Positions 16,494 through 25,823 of a stretch of 64,000 nt of DNA are shown piece by piece (the first letter of the stretch is position 1; every line of letters begins with the position of its first letter). Source of the DNA: Chryseosolibacter sp964551035 (GTDB lineage: Bacteria; Bacteroidota; Bacteroidia; Cytophagales; Cyclobacteriaceae); the NCBI GenBank assembly GCA_964551035.1, contig CAZKBK010000013.1, forward strand, positions 1-64,000, written 5' to 3'. The position numbers and the translations under genes are program-made. Below the pieces are notes generated by a model, which saw nothing but the letters and a program-made list of their open reading frames with translations, ran no database searches and had not been told where the DNA came from.

Positions 16494-18215
16494 TCAGTAC
16501 CCGTCGTTCTGGGTAAGGGTCGCCTGTCCGTCTTTGAAGCTGCGAACGATAGCATCCTCGGGGATCGGCATCTTCACATTCCTCGGCTTGAAATCGGTGC
16601 CACCGAGACATTCGATGCGCTTGGTGCCCTCCACGGCGAGATAGGCATCCATCACTTCCTCGGCAATACCCCAGCGCACCAGGTCGAAATACCGGTGGCC
16701 TTCCATTGCCAGCTCCAACTTGCGCTCGAAGCGAATTGCCTTCAAGGCCTGATCCTTTGAAGCAAAGGTCGGGTACTCATCAATGAAATAGTTTGCGGCG
16801 GGCGCATTGTCGGGGTCATTGCCTTCCCTCACAAATCCATCGGGGTTGGCTGCGCGTGCGCGGATGAGGTTCACGTCCTCGGTAGCGGCAGCCAGCGTTC
16901 CAACCTCGGCTTCGCACTCGGCATGCCACAGGATGATGTCGGCAAACCTGAGCAGCACAAAATTCTTTGCACTGTTGTTCCACCCCCAGCCGGCGGCACC
17001 GCCAAGTCCTGCATCGCGTTCCGCAACAGAGAATACATTCTTCTTGGGGCTGTATGGCCCGCTGAACGCAATGTCGCGGATCCAGTTGAGGCCCGGATGG
17101 TCACCATAGTCCAGGTAAGGGATACCCCTCCGGCCAACCGTCCAGTCCAGGCGTGGATCAACGGTTCCGGCGTATTCAGTGAACGGCTGCGCGGAAGTGA
17201 GCCCTTCATCGTTGTCGACGTCGACGTCATTGAACGTGTCAAGCAACGGCAGCCCATTAGCATCCGTTTTGTAGGAATTGACAAGGTTTTGCGAAGGCTG
17301 ATAGAATCCGCAGCAACCGGTGAAAATCGGCGCGGGATAGGCCAGCGTCATTTCATAGTTACCATTCGTGGTTGATCCATCGTTGACCGAGAACTGCATT
17401 CCGAAAATCGCTTCTTTTCCATTCTCATTTTCAACCGTGAAATTGTCGCTGAATTTTTCGTGCAACCCATACTTCTCCCCCGCGCTGGTAGTTCCCTCGG
17501 CGATAATGGTTTCCAGGAGCGGCTTGGCTTCCGTAAACTTCTTCTGGAACATATACGCCTTTGCAAGATAAGCGGCCGCGGCCCATTTGTTGGCCCGGCC
17601 AACAGCATCCATGGTTCCCGGTAAGTTATCATACGCAAACTGGAAGTCCGCCTCTATCTTATCCCATATCGGCGTCGTATTGGGAACCTTGAATTCCGTT
17701 TCAGTTTCATCCACGTACGGCACGTTACCAAACACCTTGACGGCCTCGAAGTGACTAAGTCCCCTGAGAAACCTCGCCTCGCCGGTGATGCGGGTGGCGG
17801 TGGCCGCTTCAATTCCCTCTGCGTCCTGCAGCGCAATCAACACCTGGTTGGCGCGTGCCACGGCGTTGTAGATCGAATTCCATTTCTGGGAGACCAGCGG
17901 ATTGCTGGGCAACACTTCGAAACGCTGGATCGGGTTTACATCGGCCTGGTCGATCTTTTCCGAGCCCTTATAGGCTTCATCCGATGTAACACTTCCCCAT
18001 ACCCAGTTAATGGGTGATGTGTACCACGCCGCAGCAGGACCCTTCAGGGAAGAGTACGCATTGATCAGCATGCCTTCAACACCCGCTTCCGTCGTTAGGG
18101 ACGGATAGGCATACAAGCCTTGCGGCGGCTGCTCCAGGAATGAGTCCTGACAGGACGTCACCGCAGCGAGAAACATTATCCCGGCCAACGAGCAAATTTT
18201 TGATATTCTTTTCAT
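16494..18215 (-). CDS. SusD/RagB-like nutrient-binding lipoprotein
   Basis: A 573-residue SusD-family protein with a lipoprotein signal (IMFLAAVTSC, Cys at residue ~22). The start at MKRISKICS is preferred over an upstream Met. It has the RagB/SusD N-terminal TPR-like region (NAVARANQVLIALQDAEG, ARFLRGLSHFEAVKVFG) and the C-terminal domain ending in RFERKLELAMEGHRYFDLVRWG, a family hallmark. SusD caps the SusC barrel on the cell surface and captures oligomeric nutrients. It starts 24 bp downstream of susC's stop, in the same operon. No glycoside hydrolase or peptidase lies nearby, so the substrate stays open. Confidence 0.96.
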   Translation of the reverse strand: MKRISKICSLAGIMFLAAVTSCQDSFLEQPPQGLYAYPSLTTEAGVEGMLINAYSSLKGPAAAWYTSPINWVWGSVTSDEAYKGSEKIDQADVNPIQRFEVLPSNPLVSQKWNSIYNAVARANQVLIALQDAEGIEAATATRITGEARFLRGLSHFEAVKVFGNVPYVDETETEFKVPNTTPIWDKIEADFQFAYDNLPGTMDAVGRANKWAAAAYLAKAYMFQKKFTEAKPLLETIIAEGTTSAGEKYGLHEKFSDNFTVENENGKEAIFGMQFSVNDGSTTNGNYEMTLAYPAPIFTGCCGFYQPSQNLVNSYKTDANGLPLLDTFNDVDVDNDEGLTSAQPFTEYAGTVDPRLDWTVGRRGIPYLDYGDHPGLNWIRDIAFSGPYSPKKNVFSVAERDAGLGGAAGWGWNNSAKNFVLLRFADIILWHAECEAEVGTLAAATEDVNLIRARAANPDGFVREGNDPDNAPAANYFIDEYPTFASKDQALKAIRFERKLELAMEGHRYFDLVRWGIAEEVMDAYLAVEGTKRIECLGGTDFKPRNVKMPIPEDAIVRSFKDGQATLTQNDGY

Positions 18216-18239
18216 GTTTAATGCTTTTATCAATTTGAC

Positions 18240-21200
18240 TTAGAATGAAAGGTTTACGCCGACAATGGCCTGCCTGGTATTCGGGAAACCGCTTCGGTCA
18301 ACACCGAGATACTGGTCCTGTCCGTTTCCACTCTGGATGTTGAGATCCGGGTCGGGACCTGAGTAGTTCGTTACGGTAAACAGGTTCTGGCCCTGGACGT
18401 AGATTCGCGCACGCTGAAGCCTTACTTTCTGAGCAATATGACGGGGTACTGTGTAGCCGATCTGAAGGTTTCTGAGTCTCAGGTAAGAGCCGTTCTCTAC
18501 GTAGTAGCTATTGGATGTCGTGCTGGTGAAGGACGTGTATCCGTTCGCCGCCCCGGATGCCAGATAAGGCAATGAACCGGTGGGATTCTCGGGCGTCCAT
18601 CCCTCATCAAGGACGCGTGTGCTAACACCACCTACAAACACGCGCATGTCCGTATAGTATTTGGTGTAGTTGTAGATGTCATTTCCGTAGTTCCAGAAGA
18701 AGAACGCTGTCACGTCAAAGTTGCGATAGGTCACGCCAAGATTGGCACCCATTTGAAGCTTCGGATGCGGCGATCCCAGGAATACCTTATCATCGTCGTT
18801 GATGACGCCGTCATTGTTCTGATCCTTGTAGCGCCAGCTGCCCACCACGGCGCCTTCCATCGTAGGTCCATTTGCGATTTCATCCGCACTCTGCCAGAAG
18901 CCGTCGATTTGATATCCATAGAAAGACGAAATCGGTTGGCCGGCCGTTGTCCTCAATCCCTGTGACAGGCGATCGAGTGCAATATCGAGCGATCCCTGAC
19001 CCGACTCATCGAACTTGATCAATTCATTCTTATAGGCCGTGACGGTAAGGGTAGCATTATAATCCAGCTCCCCAGTCACGTTCCCCCGCGCACTCAGCGT
19101 AAGGTCAATACCATTATTTTCCATCTCACCCACATTTATGCTGGGTTGCGTTACGGCGGGCTCAAGGCTGCTGCGTTGGCGAGTGACCAGCAAATCGCTT
19201 GTCACATTCTTAAACCAGTTCAGGCTGAAATCAATCCGGCCGTCAAACAACACCCCATCCAATCCGATGTTCGTGGTCGTTGTGGTCTCCCACTTTGTCG
19301 CCGCACTCCCCAGTCGATCAGCTCCGAACCCTACGGCCACCGAATTGTTCGTGCCGGAAATGTCATAGTTCGTCACGGAAGGATTGGTGATAAAGGTGGA
19401 GTACGAATTGAGAGCAGCCACATTCTTCTGGCTTCCCATTTGTCCCCAACCACCGCGAAGTTTCAAGTCGGAAATAATGGAAGAACCCTGCATGAATCCT
19501 TCTTCCGAAATGCGCCATCCAAAGCCGAATGCAGGGAAGACCCCGTACCGGTTGTCTGACCCGAACTTGGAAGAACCGTCGCGACGCACCGTGGCGTTGA
19601 ACAGGTATTTATCCTGGAACTGATAATCGGCGCGGCCAAAGAGTGACGCCAGGGTACTTCTGTAATAGAGCCCGGCGTTGGATGAACTGACCAACTCATG
19701 TGACGTGCCGATGAAGATCAATTCCGGATCTTCAATATCAAAGGATTGCGTGTACACCTCGAATCCTCTTCCGCGCGATTTTACGGCTTCGGTTCCCAGC
19801 AGCACCTTCACGTTATGATCGCCGAATGTCCTGTCGAAATTGAGTGTGTTCGACCATGTCCAGTCCAGGCCATTCCGCGCGCGATCTCTCAACTGTGTAG
19901 TGTTGATGTTCTCCGATCGCTCATAGGTCTGGTAGGTAATGATCCGTTCCATTCTTGTTGCAAAATCGATACCGAATGATGTCCTGAAGGTCAGGCCTTT
20001 CATCAGGTCGACTTCGGCAAAAGCATTTCCGAAAATCTTGTAGGATTGATCCTCATTGTCACGGCCGCGATACAGGTTGGCAACGGGGTTGCTACCGTTT
20101 CCGGATGATCCGACACCGTTACCCCCAAAGTTTCCTGCAATGTCGTAAACGGGAATGTAAGGCACCATTCTGTAGGCCATCGCCCAGGCGCCGCCTTCCC
20201 CTTTATTATCATTGCCCAACCGCTCATCGTAGCTCACCTGTAAATTCTCACCAATGCGGATGAACTCCTGCGGCTTGAACATGGTGTTCACCCTCAGGAG
20301 ATACCTTTTGAAGTTCGTATTGAGAAATACACCATCCTGATCAAAGTAATTTAAGCCAACGCTGTATACGCCTTTTTCATTGCCGCCGTTTGCCGATATC
20401 TGATGGCTTTGGATTGGAGCGCTCCGGGTGACTTCGTCAAACCACTGCGTTCCGGCACTCGTGCGTAAAATCTGATGGAAATTACCCGCCTTATTGATGG
20501 AATATAGGTTGGGATCGGCCATCGCATGAGATCCATCCACGCCCCCTTTGAACCCCGAGGCGCCTCCGTACACAATGAACTCCGGAATCGTCAGGCTGGC
20601 CGGTAGGCCAAAGACGGGATGGTTCGTCGTGGAAAGGTTGGTGCGACGAAGGTACTCTACATACTGTTGCGTGTTCAGCATTTCCGGGAAAGCCCTTTCA
20701 GGCACCTGTTGAACGCCATAATAGGCATCGTATGAGATGGTCGATGTTCCCGACTTGCCCTTTTTGGTCGTAACGATCACCACGCCATTGGCGGCGCGGG
20801 ATCCATATATGGAAGCTGAAGTTGCGTCTTTCAGCACTTGTAGCGACTCAATATCCTGGGGGTTTATTTTGGAAGGGTCTTCCGTCGGCACGCCATCTAC
20901 AACGTAAAGGGGGTCGTTTGTTCCGAAAGAGGCAAATCCTCTGATCCTGACACGGGCAGCAGCGCCCGGTTCTCCGCTTGAGCTTACGATCACCCCGGCT
21001 GCCCGGCCCTGTAGCTGTGCCGTCAGGTTTGCCGCCGGTGTGGTGGCCAGGTCCTCGGCGTTAACCACCGACACGGAACCGATGATGTCAGCGCGCTTCT
21101 CCGTCGTATAGCCGGTCACCACGAGTTCTTGCAACGTCGTCACGTCGGGCGTCAGCGCAATGTCAATCGTGGTTCTGGCCCCAACAACAATTTCCTGTGC

Positions 21201-21452
21201 GGCATACCCCACGAAGCTAATAACCAATGTCGCCTCGTCGCCGGGAACCGACAGGGAGTACTTGCCGTCGGCGTCTGTGGTAGCGCCCGTTGTAGTTCCC
21301 TTAAGGATCACGTTCACACCAGGCATCCCGATGCCATTCTCATCGGTGATCGTCCCGGACACAACACGGTCTTGTGCCATAGCGCCCGAGGCAATCAGTA
21401 GCATAAATGCCGCTGTCAGACTCAGGCATCGGTAGAGTTTTCTCATGTTCAT
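18240..21452 (-). CDS. SusC/RagA TonB-linked outer membrane transporter
   Basis: A 1070-residue SusC-type TonB-dependent transporter. It has a signal peptide (ending IASGAMAQ, residue ~27), a carboxypeptidase-like regulatory domain (~28-115, GTITDENGIGMPGVNVILKG), a plug (~120-235) with the SusC signature DATSASIYGSRAANGVVIV, and a 22-strand barrel ending in VGVNLSF with a terminal Phe. It imports ligand delivered by the SusD lipoprotein encoded next. Energy comes from TonB-ExbBD encoded elsewhere. It heads the operon susC-susD-CRTAC1-FKBP. The 337-bp upstream spacer carries direct repeats at 21582-21613 that may be regulator sites. No SusR, HTCS or sigma/anti-sigma gene is adjacent. Confidence 0.97.
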   Translation of the reverse strand: MNMRKLYRCLSLTAAFMLLIASGAMAQDRVVSGTITDENGIGMPGVNVILKGTTTGATTDADGKYSLSVPGDEATLVISFVGYAAQEIVVGARTTIDIALTPDVTTLQELVVTGYTTEKRADIIGSVSVVNAEDLATTPAANLTAQLQGRAAGVIVSSSGEPGAAARVRIRGFASFGTNDPLYVVDGVPTEDPSKINPQDIESLQVLKDATSASIYGSRAANGVVIVTTKKGKSGTSTISYDAYYGVQQVPERAFPEMLNTQQYVEYLRRTNLSTTNHPVFGLPASLTIPEFIVYGGASGFKGGVDGSHAMADPNLYSINKAGNFHQILRTSAGTQWFDEVTRSAPIQSHQISANGGNEKGVYSVGLNYFDQDGVFLNTNFKRYLLRVNTMFKPQEFIRIGENLQVSYDERLGNDNKGEGGAWAMAYRMVPYIPVYDIAGNFGGNGVGSSGNGSNPVANLYRGRDNEDQSYKIFGNAFAEVDLMKGLTFRTSFGIDFATRMERIITYQTYERSENINTTQLRDRARNGLDWTWSNTLNFDRTFGDHNVKVLLGTEAVKSRGRGFEVYTQSFDIEDPELIFIGTSHELVSSSNAGLYYRSTLASLFGRADYQFQDKYLFNATVRRDGSSKFGSDNRYGVFPAFGFGWRISEEGFMQGSSIISDLKLRGGWGQMGSQKNVAALNSYSTFITNPSVTNYDISGTNNSVAVGFGADRLGSAATKWETTTTTNIGLDGVLFDGRIDFSLNWFKNVTSDLLVTRQRSSLEPAVTQPSINVGEMENNGIDLTLSARGNVTGELDYNATLTVTAYKNELIKFDESGQGSLDIALDRLSQGLRTTAGQPISSFYGYQIDGFWQSADEIANGPTMEGAVVGSWRYKDQNNDGVINDDDKVFLGSPHPKLQMGANLGVTYRNFDVTAFFFWNYGNDIYNYTKYYTDMRVFVGGVSTRVLDEGWTPENPTGSLPYLASGAANGYTSFTSTTSNSYYVENGSYLRLRNLQIGYTVPRHIAQKVRLQRARIYVQGQNLFTVTNYSGPDPDLNIQSGNGQDQYLGVDRSGFPNTRQAIVGVNLSF

Positions 21453-21581
21453 TTGGTTTGGGTTAAAGGTAAATTTGTAACTGTTTTCAGGGTGCCAGCA
21501 AACAATATTTTGGCAACCTTACTATCCGAATGTAATTATTCGGTCGCTTTTTCGTCAACCAACCGTAAAGAAAGTTTCCGA

Positions 21582-21613
21582 AATCGTTTACACAATCGTT
21601 TACGACTACGTTT
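21582..21613 (-). promoter_or_regulatory. Direct repeats upstream of susC
   Basis: AATCGTTTAC occurs at 21582-21591 and again at 21594-21603. The core CGTTT recurs a third time at 21609-21613, so CGTTT appears at an exact 12-bp interval. The group lies about 130-160 bp upstream of the susC start and in the spacer shared with the divergent cysS. The rest of 21453-21789 shows no gene and no obvious RNA element. Confidence 0.5.
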
Positions 21614-21789
21614 GTGTGCGCAAAGACACACCAGTTACCGTGCTAACAGCCGTTAAGTGTGTGCGGAAACATGGCGGTTTCCATTTCGATATGCCTGTCG
21701 CAACAGCCTTTTTTCTTCAACCCTCCAAAATCAAAAAGGCCACTCCGTTAAGTCCGGTTTAAACCGTATTTTGGCCCCCTTATTTTATC

Positions 21790-23298
21790 ATGGCACCCTA
21801 CGACAAATACCCGCTTCAACTTACCAACTCCCTCACTGGAAACAGGGAGCCGTTCCGCCCCGTCCACCCGGGAAATGTCGGCATGTATGTCTGCGGACCG
21901 ACAGTTTATAACAAGGTCCATCTGGGCAACGTCAGGACGTTTATGACCTTTGACGTCATCGCCCGGTACCTCCGGTTCCTCGGTTATAAAGTCCGCTACG
22001 TGCGCAACATTACCGATGTCGGCCACCTGGAGTCCGATGCCGACGACGGCGAGGATAAGATCGCCAAGAAGGCGCGGCTCGAGCAGTTGGAGCCTATGGA
22101 GATCGTCAAGCAATACACCGAGGATTTCCACGAGGTGATGCGCATGTTCAATGTTCTCCCCCCCAGCATTGAGCCATCCGCAACCCAACATATCGTCGAA
22201 CAGATCGGCATCACAAAAACACTGATCGACAAAGGCCTCGCCTACGAGGTGAACGGCTCGGTATATTTTGATGTAAAGAAATACAACGAGTCACACCATT
22301 ACGGGATCCTGTCGGGGCGAAAGATCGAAGAACTCATGGAAAGCGGTCGTGAGCTGGACAGCCAGGACGAAAAACGGGAGAAGATCGATTTCGCGCTTTG
22401 GAAAAAGGCCTCCCCTTCGCACATCATGCGTTGGCCATCTCCCTGGGGCGATGGCTTTCCGGGATGGCACATCGAGTGCACCGTGATGAGCACGAAATAT
22501 TTAGGGGAAACTTTCGATATCCACGGCGGGGGCATGGACCTGAAATTCCCTCATCACGAGTGCGAGATCGCCCAGGCCACCGGCGCAAATGGAAAGGCCC
22601 CCGTGAAATACTGGATCCACTCCAACATGCTCACGGTCAACGGCCAAAAAATGAGCAAATCGCTGGGCAATTCATTCCTTCCCGCAGAGTTGATCTCCGG
22701 AAACCATCCTCTCCTGGAGAAAGGATATGCGCCGCCTGCCGTGCGGTTCTTCATGCTTCAATCGCATTATTCCAGCACGCTGGACTTTTCCAACGAAGCG
22801 CTACAGGCCGCGGAAAAAGGTTATAAAAGGATCAGCCACGCCCTGAAGGCGGTGAAGCAGATGAACCATCCGGGAACCGCGAATACCAGTCCCGAGACCG
22901 ATCAGCTTCTCCGGCAGTTATGCGACGCCTGCTATCAAACAATGAGTGATGACTTCAACACCGCAAAAACGCTGGCTGTGCTCTTCGAGATGTCGTCCCG
23001 GATCAACGACTTCAAAGCCAACTCCGACGCGTTTCAACAGGTAAGCGCCGATGTCTTTGAAGCCTTCAGAAAAACATTCGTCGACTTCACCGAGGAGGTC
23101 CTCGGCCTCCAGGAAGAATCGGCGCAGAATGACAAGCTCCTCGACGATGTCATTCAGGTGTTGATCGATCTCCGGAGAAAAGCACGTACCGACAGGAATT
23201 ATGCGTTGTCCGACCGCATCCGCGACGACCTCAAGAAAGCGGGCGTTCAACTGATGGATGGCAAGGACGGCGAAATGACCTATACCGTCGGCGATTGA
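21790..23298 (+). CDS. cysS: Cysteinyl-tRNA synthetase
   Basis: A 502-residue class I synthetase. It has the zinc/adenylate motif MYVCGPTVYNKVHLGNVR (HIGH equivalent HLGN, residues ~31-50), WHIECTVMS and HHECEIAQ for Zn and cysteine selection, and GQKMSKSLGN (KMSKS loop near residue 286). The C-terminal anticodon-binding domain ends in the usual DRIRDDLKKAGVQLMDGKDG. It charges tRNA-Cys in the cytoplasm. Length and all motifs are standard. It is transcribed divergently from susC and closed by a terminator right after the stop codon. Confidence 0.98.
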   Translation: MAPYDKYPLQLTNSLTGNREPFRPVHPGNVGMYVCGPTVYNKVHLGNVRTFMTFDVIARYLRFLGYKVRYVRNITDVGHLESDADDGEDKIAKKARLEQLEPMEIVKQYTEDFHEVMRMFNVLPPSIEPSATQHIVEQIGITKTLIDKGLAYEVNGSVYFDVKKYNESHHYGILSGRKIEELMESGRELDSQDEKREKIDFALWKKASPSHIMRWPSPWGDGFPGWHIECTVMSTKYLGETFDIHGGGMDLKFPHHECEIAQATGANGKAPVKYWIHSNMLTVNGQKMSKSLGNSFLPAELISGNHPLLEKGYAPPAVRFFMLQSHYSSTLDFSNEALQAAEKGYKRISHALKAVKQMNHPGTANTSPETDQLLRQLCDACYQTMSDDFNTAKTLAVLFEMSSRINDFKANSDAFQQVSADVFEAFRKTFVDFTEEVLGLQEESAQNDKLLDDVIQVLIDLRRKARTDRNYALSDRIRDDLKKAGVQLMDGKDGEMTYTVGD

Positions 23299-23330
23299 AC
23301 CCTGGCTGTCCCGATAGGGTTTTTCTTTTT
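23298..23330 (+). terminator. cysS terminator
   Basis: AACCCT / AGGGTT stem (23298-23303 and 23316-23321) starting inside the stop codon, followed by TTTCTTTTT. Confidence 0.7.
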
Positions 23331-23363
23331 AGCCGGTCGGATAACAAAGCCGTAGGTAAATCG

Positions 23364-23371
23364 TAGATTTG
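23364..23371 (+). promoter_or_regulatory. -7 element before small protein/yidD
   Basis: TAGATTTG matches the Bacteroidota -7 consensus TAnnTTTG and ends only 3 bp before the ATG at 23375. Transcription would start at or inside the start codon, giving a leaderless mRNA. A -33 TTTG is not clear. Confidence 0.4.
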
Positions 23372-23374
23372 TGT

Positions 23375-23620
23375 ATGGATCGTGAACGGCTCAAAACCTT
23401 TTCTGAGGAGTTGAGGGAAACGAGGCTTCTCGCCCGCGCGGCGGAAAAACACGCAGGCGCTGCGGCCAGACAAGCGGAGGCCGCGATGATCGAGGCAAAG
23501 GCCGCGGGCGACCACGCGAGGGCTTCATGGGAGGTGGTCATCACGCGCAACCAGGTCAGGGAAGAGATCGCTTACCTGATGCTTCCCTGGTGGAAAAAAC
23601 TTTTTGGGGCTACTTCGTGA
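23375..23620 (+). CDS. Small Ala-rich coiled-coil protein
   Basis: An 81-residue cytoplasmic protein. Residues ~5-60 form one long charged helix rich in Ala, Glu and Arg (ELRETRLLARAAEKHAGAAA), likely a coiled coil, followed by AYLMLPWWKKLFG, an amphipathic tail that could touch the membrane. The start is ATG 23375; TTG 23369 would only add two residues. The yidD GTG overlaps its last codon (GTGA), so the two are translationally coupled. I do not recognise the family, but the coupling suggests a role near membrane-protein insertion. Confidence 0.65.
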   Translation: MDRERLKTFSEELRETRLLARAAEKHAGAAARQAEAAMIEAKAAGDHARASWEVVITRNQVREEIAYLMLPWWKKLFGATS

Positions 23621-23853
23621 ACGCCTTCTTACGGAAACTTTTCATACTGCCCATCCGGGTTTATCAGCTCACCATCTCGCCGATGCTCGGAGCCCATTGC
23701 CGGCATACACCCTCCTGCTCTCAGTACACCATTGAAGCCATTCGGGAATGGGGCGTGATCAAGGGCATCTGGCTGGGGGCCAAACGCATTTCCCGCTGTC
23801 ATCCGTGGGGCACAAGCGGCTTTGACCCTGTGCCGAAAAAGCACAAGCACTGA
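23617..23853 (+). CDS. yidD: Membrane protein insertion efficiency factor YidD
   Basis: A 78-residue YidD protein starting at a GTG that overlaps the previous stop. It has the family motif order RVYQLTISPMLGAHCRHTPS, CSQYTIEAIREWG and RISRCHPWGTSGFDPVP, with the three conserved Cys. YidD is a small amphipathic inner-membrane protein that assists YidC-mediated insertion. The family usually sits next to rnpA/yidC, whereas here it follows an unrelated coiled-coil gene, a common arrangement in Bacteroidota. Confidence 0.95.
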   Translation: MNAFLRKLFILPIRVYQLTISPMLGAHCRHTPSCSQYTIEAIREWGVIKGIWLGAKRISRCHPWGTSGFDPVPKKHKH

Positions 23854-24073
23854 CGTCTCGGTGCGTCGTCTCTTCGGTGGTTCTGAAATCGCCGCAAAAC
23901 ACCAACACACCAAATCAATAATCATCCCCTCCTGCCTTCGTGTCTTCGTGGCCACCCGGGAAACTTCCGTCCGCAAACGTTCGCGGCCAAATTATTTCAC
24001 GCCGCCCACAAACGTTTTCTGTGAACTTCTCCCCTGATCCCTTACATTTAAAACTCACTATAGACCTGTTTGT

Positions 24074-25819
24074 ATGTCGTTTTTTCAAATCAAGAAATCA
24101 CCAAAAGCGTATGATGTGGTGATTGTCGGATCCGGTGCCGGCGGCGGGATGGCTGCCTACATGCTGGCCAACGCGGGTATCAAGGTGCTTCTGCTGGAAG
24201 CGGGACCCATGTACGACCCGGCGAAGAATGTGACCCAACTCAAATGGCCATACGAATCCCCTCGTCGCGGCGCCAGCACTGCCCTGCGGGGATTTGGCGA
24301 CTTCGATGCCGCCTATGGAAGCTGGCAACTCGATGGCGAGCCCTACACCCACAAGAACGGGACGAAGTTCGACTGGTTCCGCTCGCGCATGCTGGGCGGA
24401 CGAACGAACCACTGGGGACGGATCTCCCTCCGGTTTGGACCAAAAGATTTCAAGCACCGCAGCGTGGACGGCCTCGGCGACGACTGGCCCATCGGCTACG
24501 ACGATGTAAAACCCTATTACGACAAAGTCGACCGGCTGATCGGCGTTTTCGGCTCGGTTGAAAACATCGAAAATGAACCCGATGGCATCTTTCTCCCGCC
24601 GCCCAAGCCGAGGCTTCACGAACTCGTGATAAAAGACGCCGGTACCTCTTTGGGTATTCCCGTGATTCCGTCGCGCCTTTCGATTCTCACCCGTCCGCTG
24701 GAGAACAACAAGGACCGCGGCGCGTGCTTTTTTTGCTCACAATGCAATCGCGGGTGTTCCGTCTATGCCGACTTCTCCTCCTCCTCCGTGCTGATCAACC
24801 CGGCACTCAAGACCGGCAACGTCGACGTGGTTTCCAACGCCATGGCACGGGAAGTGATCACCAACGACGAGGGGCTCGCCACGGGCGTGTCGTACGTAAA
24901 CAAAGACGACATGCAGGAATACACCGTCAGCGGCCGCATTGTGATCCTCGCGGCTAGCGCCTGCGAGTCCGCCAGGTTGTTGCTTAACTCAAAGTCTACA
25001 CGCAATCCAGCCGGGTTGGCGAACGCCAGCGGGGTTGTCGGCAAATACCTTCACGACTCCACGGGCGCGGCAATGGGTGGATTCCTTCCCAAACTCGTCG
25101 GGCGAAAGCGCTACAACGAAGACGGCGTCGGCGGCATGCATGTGTACACGCCCTGGTGGCTCGACAACAAAAAGCTCGATTTCCCCAGGGGTTATCACAT
25201 CGAATACTGGGGCGGCATGGGAATGCCGGGATATGGCTTTGGTTTCGGAATGCAGGGACTCAATGGAAAATACCCGGGCCGCGACGGCACCACAAAGCAG
25301 GCCGGCGGATACGGCGCCTCCCTGAAAGATGATTACCGTTGGTTTTACGGCGCGTCATTCGGAATGGCAGGCCGTGGCGAGGCCATCGCCCGTGAAGACA
25401 ACTACTGCGAGATCGACCCCAATACCGTGGACAAGTACGGCATACCCGTATTGCGTTTTCATTACAAGTGGAGCGACTACGAGGTGAAGCAGGCCAAACA
25501 CATGAAGGAGACTTTTGCCGAAATCATTGACAAGATGGGCGGCGTGGTCACCTGGGGCGAGGGCAGCGCGGAAAACGACTACGGGCTTGAAGCCCCGGGC
25601 CGCATCATCCACGAGGTCGGTACCATCAGGATGGGAGATGATCCCAAACGATCAGCCCTCAACCGGTACTGCCAGGCCCATGATTGCAAGAACTTGTTTG
25701 TGGTCGATGGCGGGCCGTTCGTGTCGCAGGCCGACAAGAATCCGACGTGGACCATCCTCGCGCTGTCGATGCGCACATCCGAATACATTATCGATGAATT
25801 GAAAAAACAGAACATTTAA
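24074..25819 (+). CDS. GMC oxidoreductase (sugar/glucoside dehydrogenase type)
   Basis: A 581-residue flavoprotein of the glucose-methanol-choline family. It has an FAD Rossmann motif (VVIVGSGAGGGMAAYMLANA, residues ~15-34), then LLLEAG, RMLGGRTNHWGRISLRF and CFFCSQCNRGC, a Cys cluster also found in gluconate/glucoside dehydrogenase large subunits. The C-terminal active site has HEVGTIRMGDDP and VVDGGPFVSQADKNPTWT. The next gene encodes the Tat-exported small subunit, so this one lacks its own signal and is probably carried to the periplasm by it, as in FAD-dependent glucoside 3-dehydrogenase. No cytochrome c subunit gene is adjacent. The sugar oxidised is inferred, not shown. Confidence 0.9.
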   Translation: MSFFQIKKSPKAYDVVIVGSGAGGGMAAYMLANAGIKVLLLEAGPMYDPAKNVTQLKWPYESPRRGASTALRGFGDFDAAYGSWQLDGEPYTHKNGTKFDWFRSRMLGGRTNHWGRISLRFGPKDFKHRSVDGLGDDWPIGYDDVKPYYDKVDRLIGVFGSVENIENEPDGIFLPPPKPRLHELVIKDAGTSLGIPVIPSRLSILTRPLENNKDRGACFFCSQCNRGCSVYADFSSSSVLINPALKTGNVDVVSNAMAREVITNDEGLATGVSYVNKDDMQEYTVSGRIVILAASACESARLLLNSKSTRNPAGLANASGVVGKYLHDSTGAAMGGFLPKLVGRKRYNEDGVGGMHVYTPWWLDNKKLDFPRGYHIEYWGGMGMPGYGFGFGMQGLNGKYPGRDGTTKQAGGYGASLKDDYRWFYGASFGMAGRGEAIAREDNYCEIDPNTVDKYGIPVLRFHYKWSDYEVKQAKHMKETFAEIIDKMGGVVTWGEGSAENDYGLEAPGRIIHEVGTIRMGDDPKRSALNRYCQAHDCKNLFVVDGGPFVSQADKNPTWTILALSMRTSEYIIDELKKQNI

Positions 25820-25823
25820 TCCG

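Noticed and set aside
23936..23950. CTTCGTG-TCTTCGTG as a fifth heptamer family
   Set aside because: Only two units, and of unequal length (7 and 8 bp); not enough to call an array.
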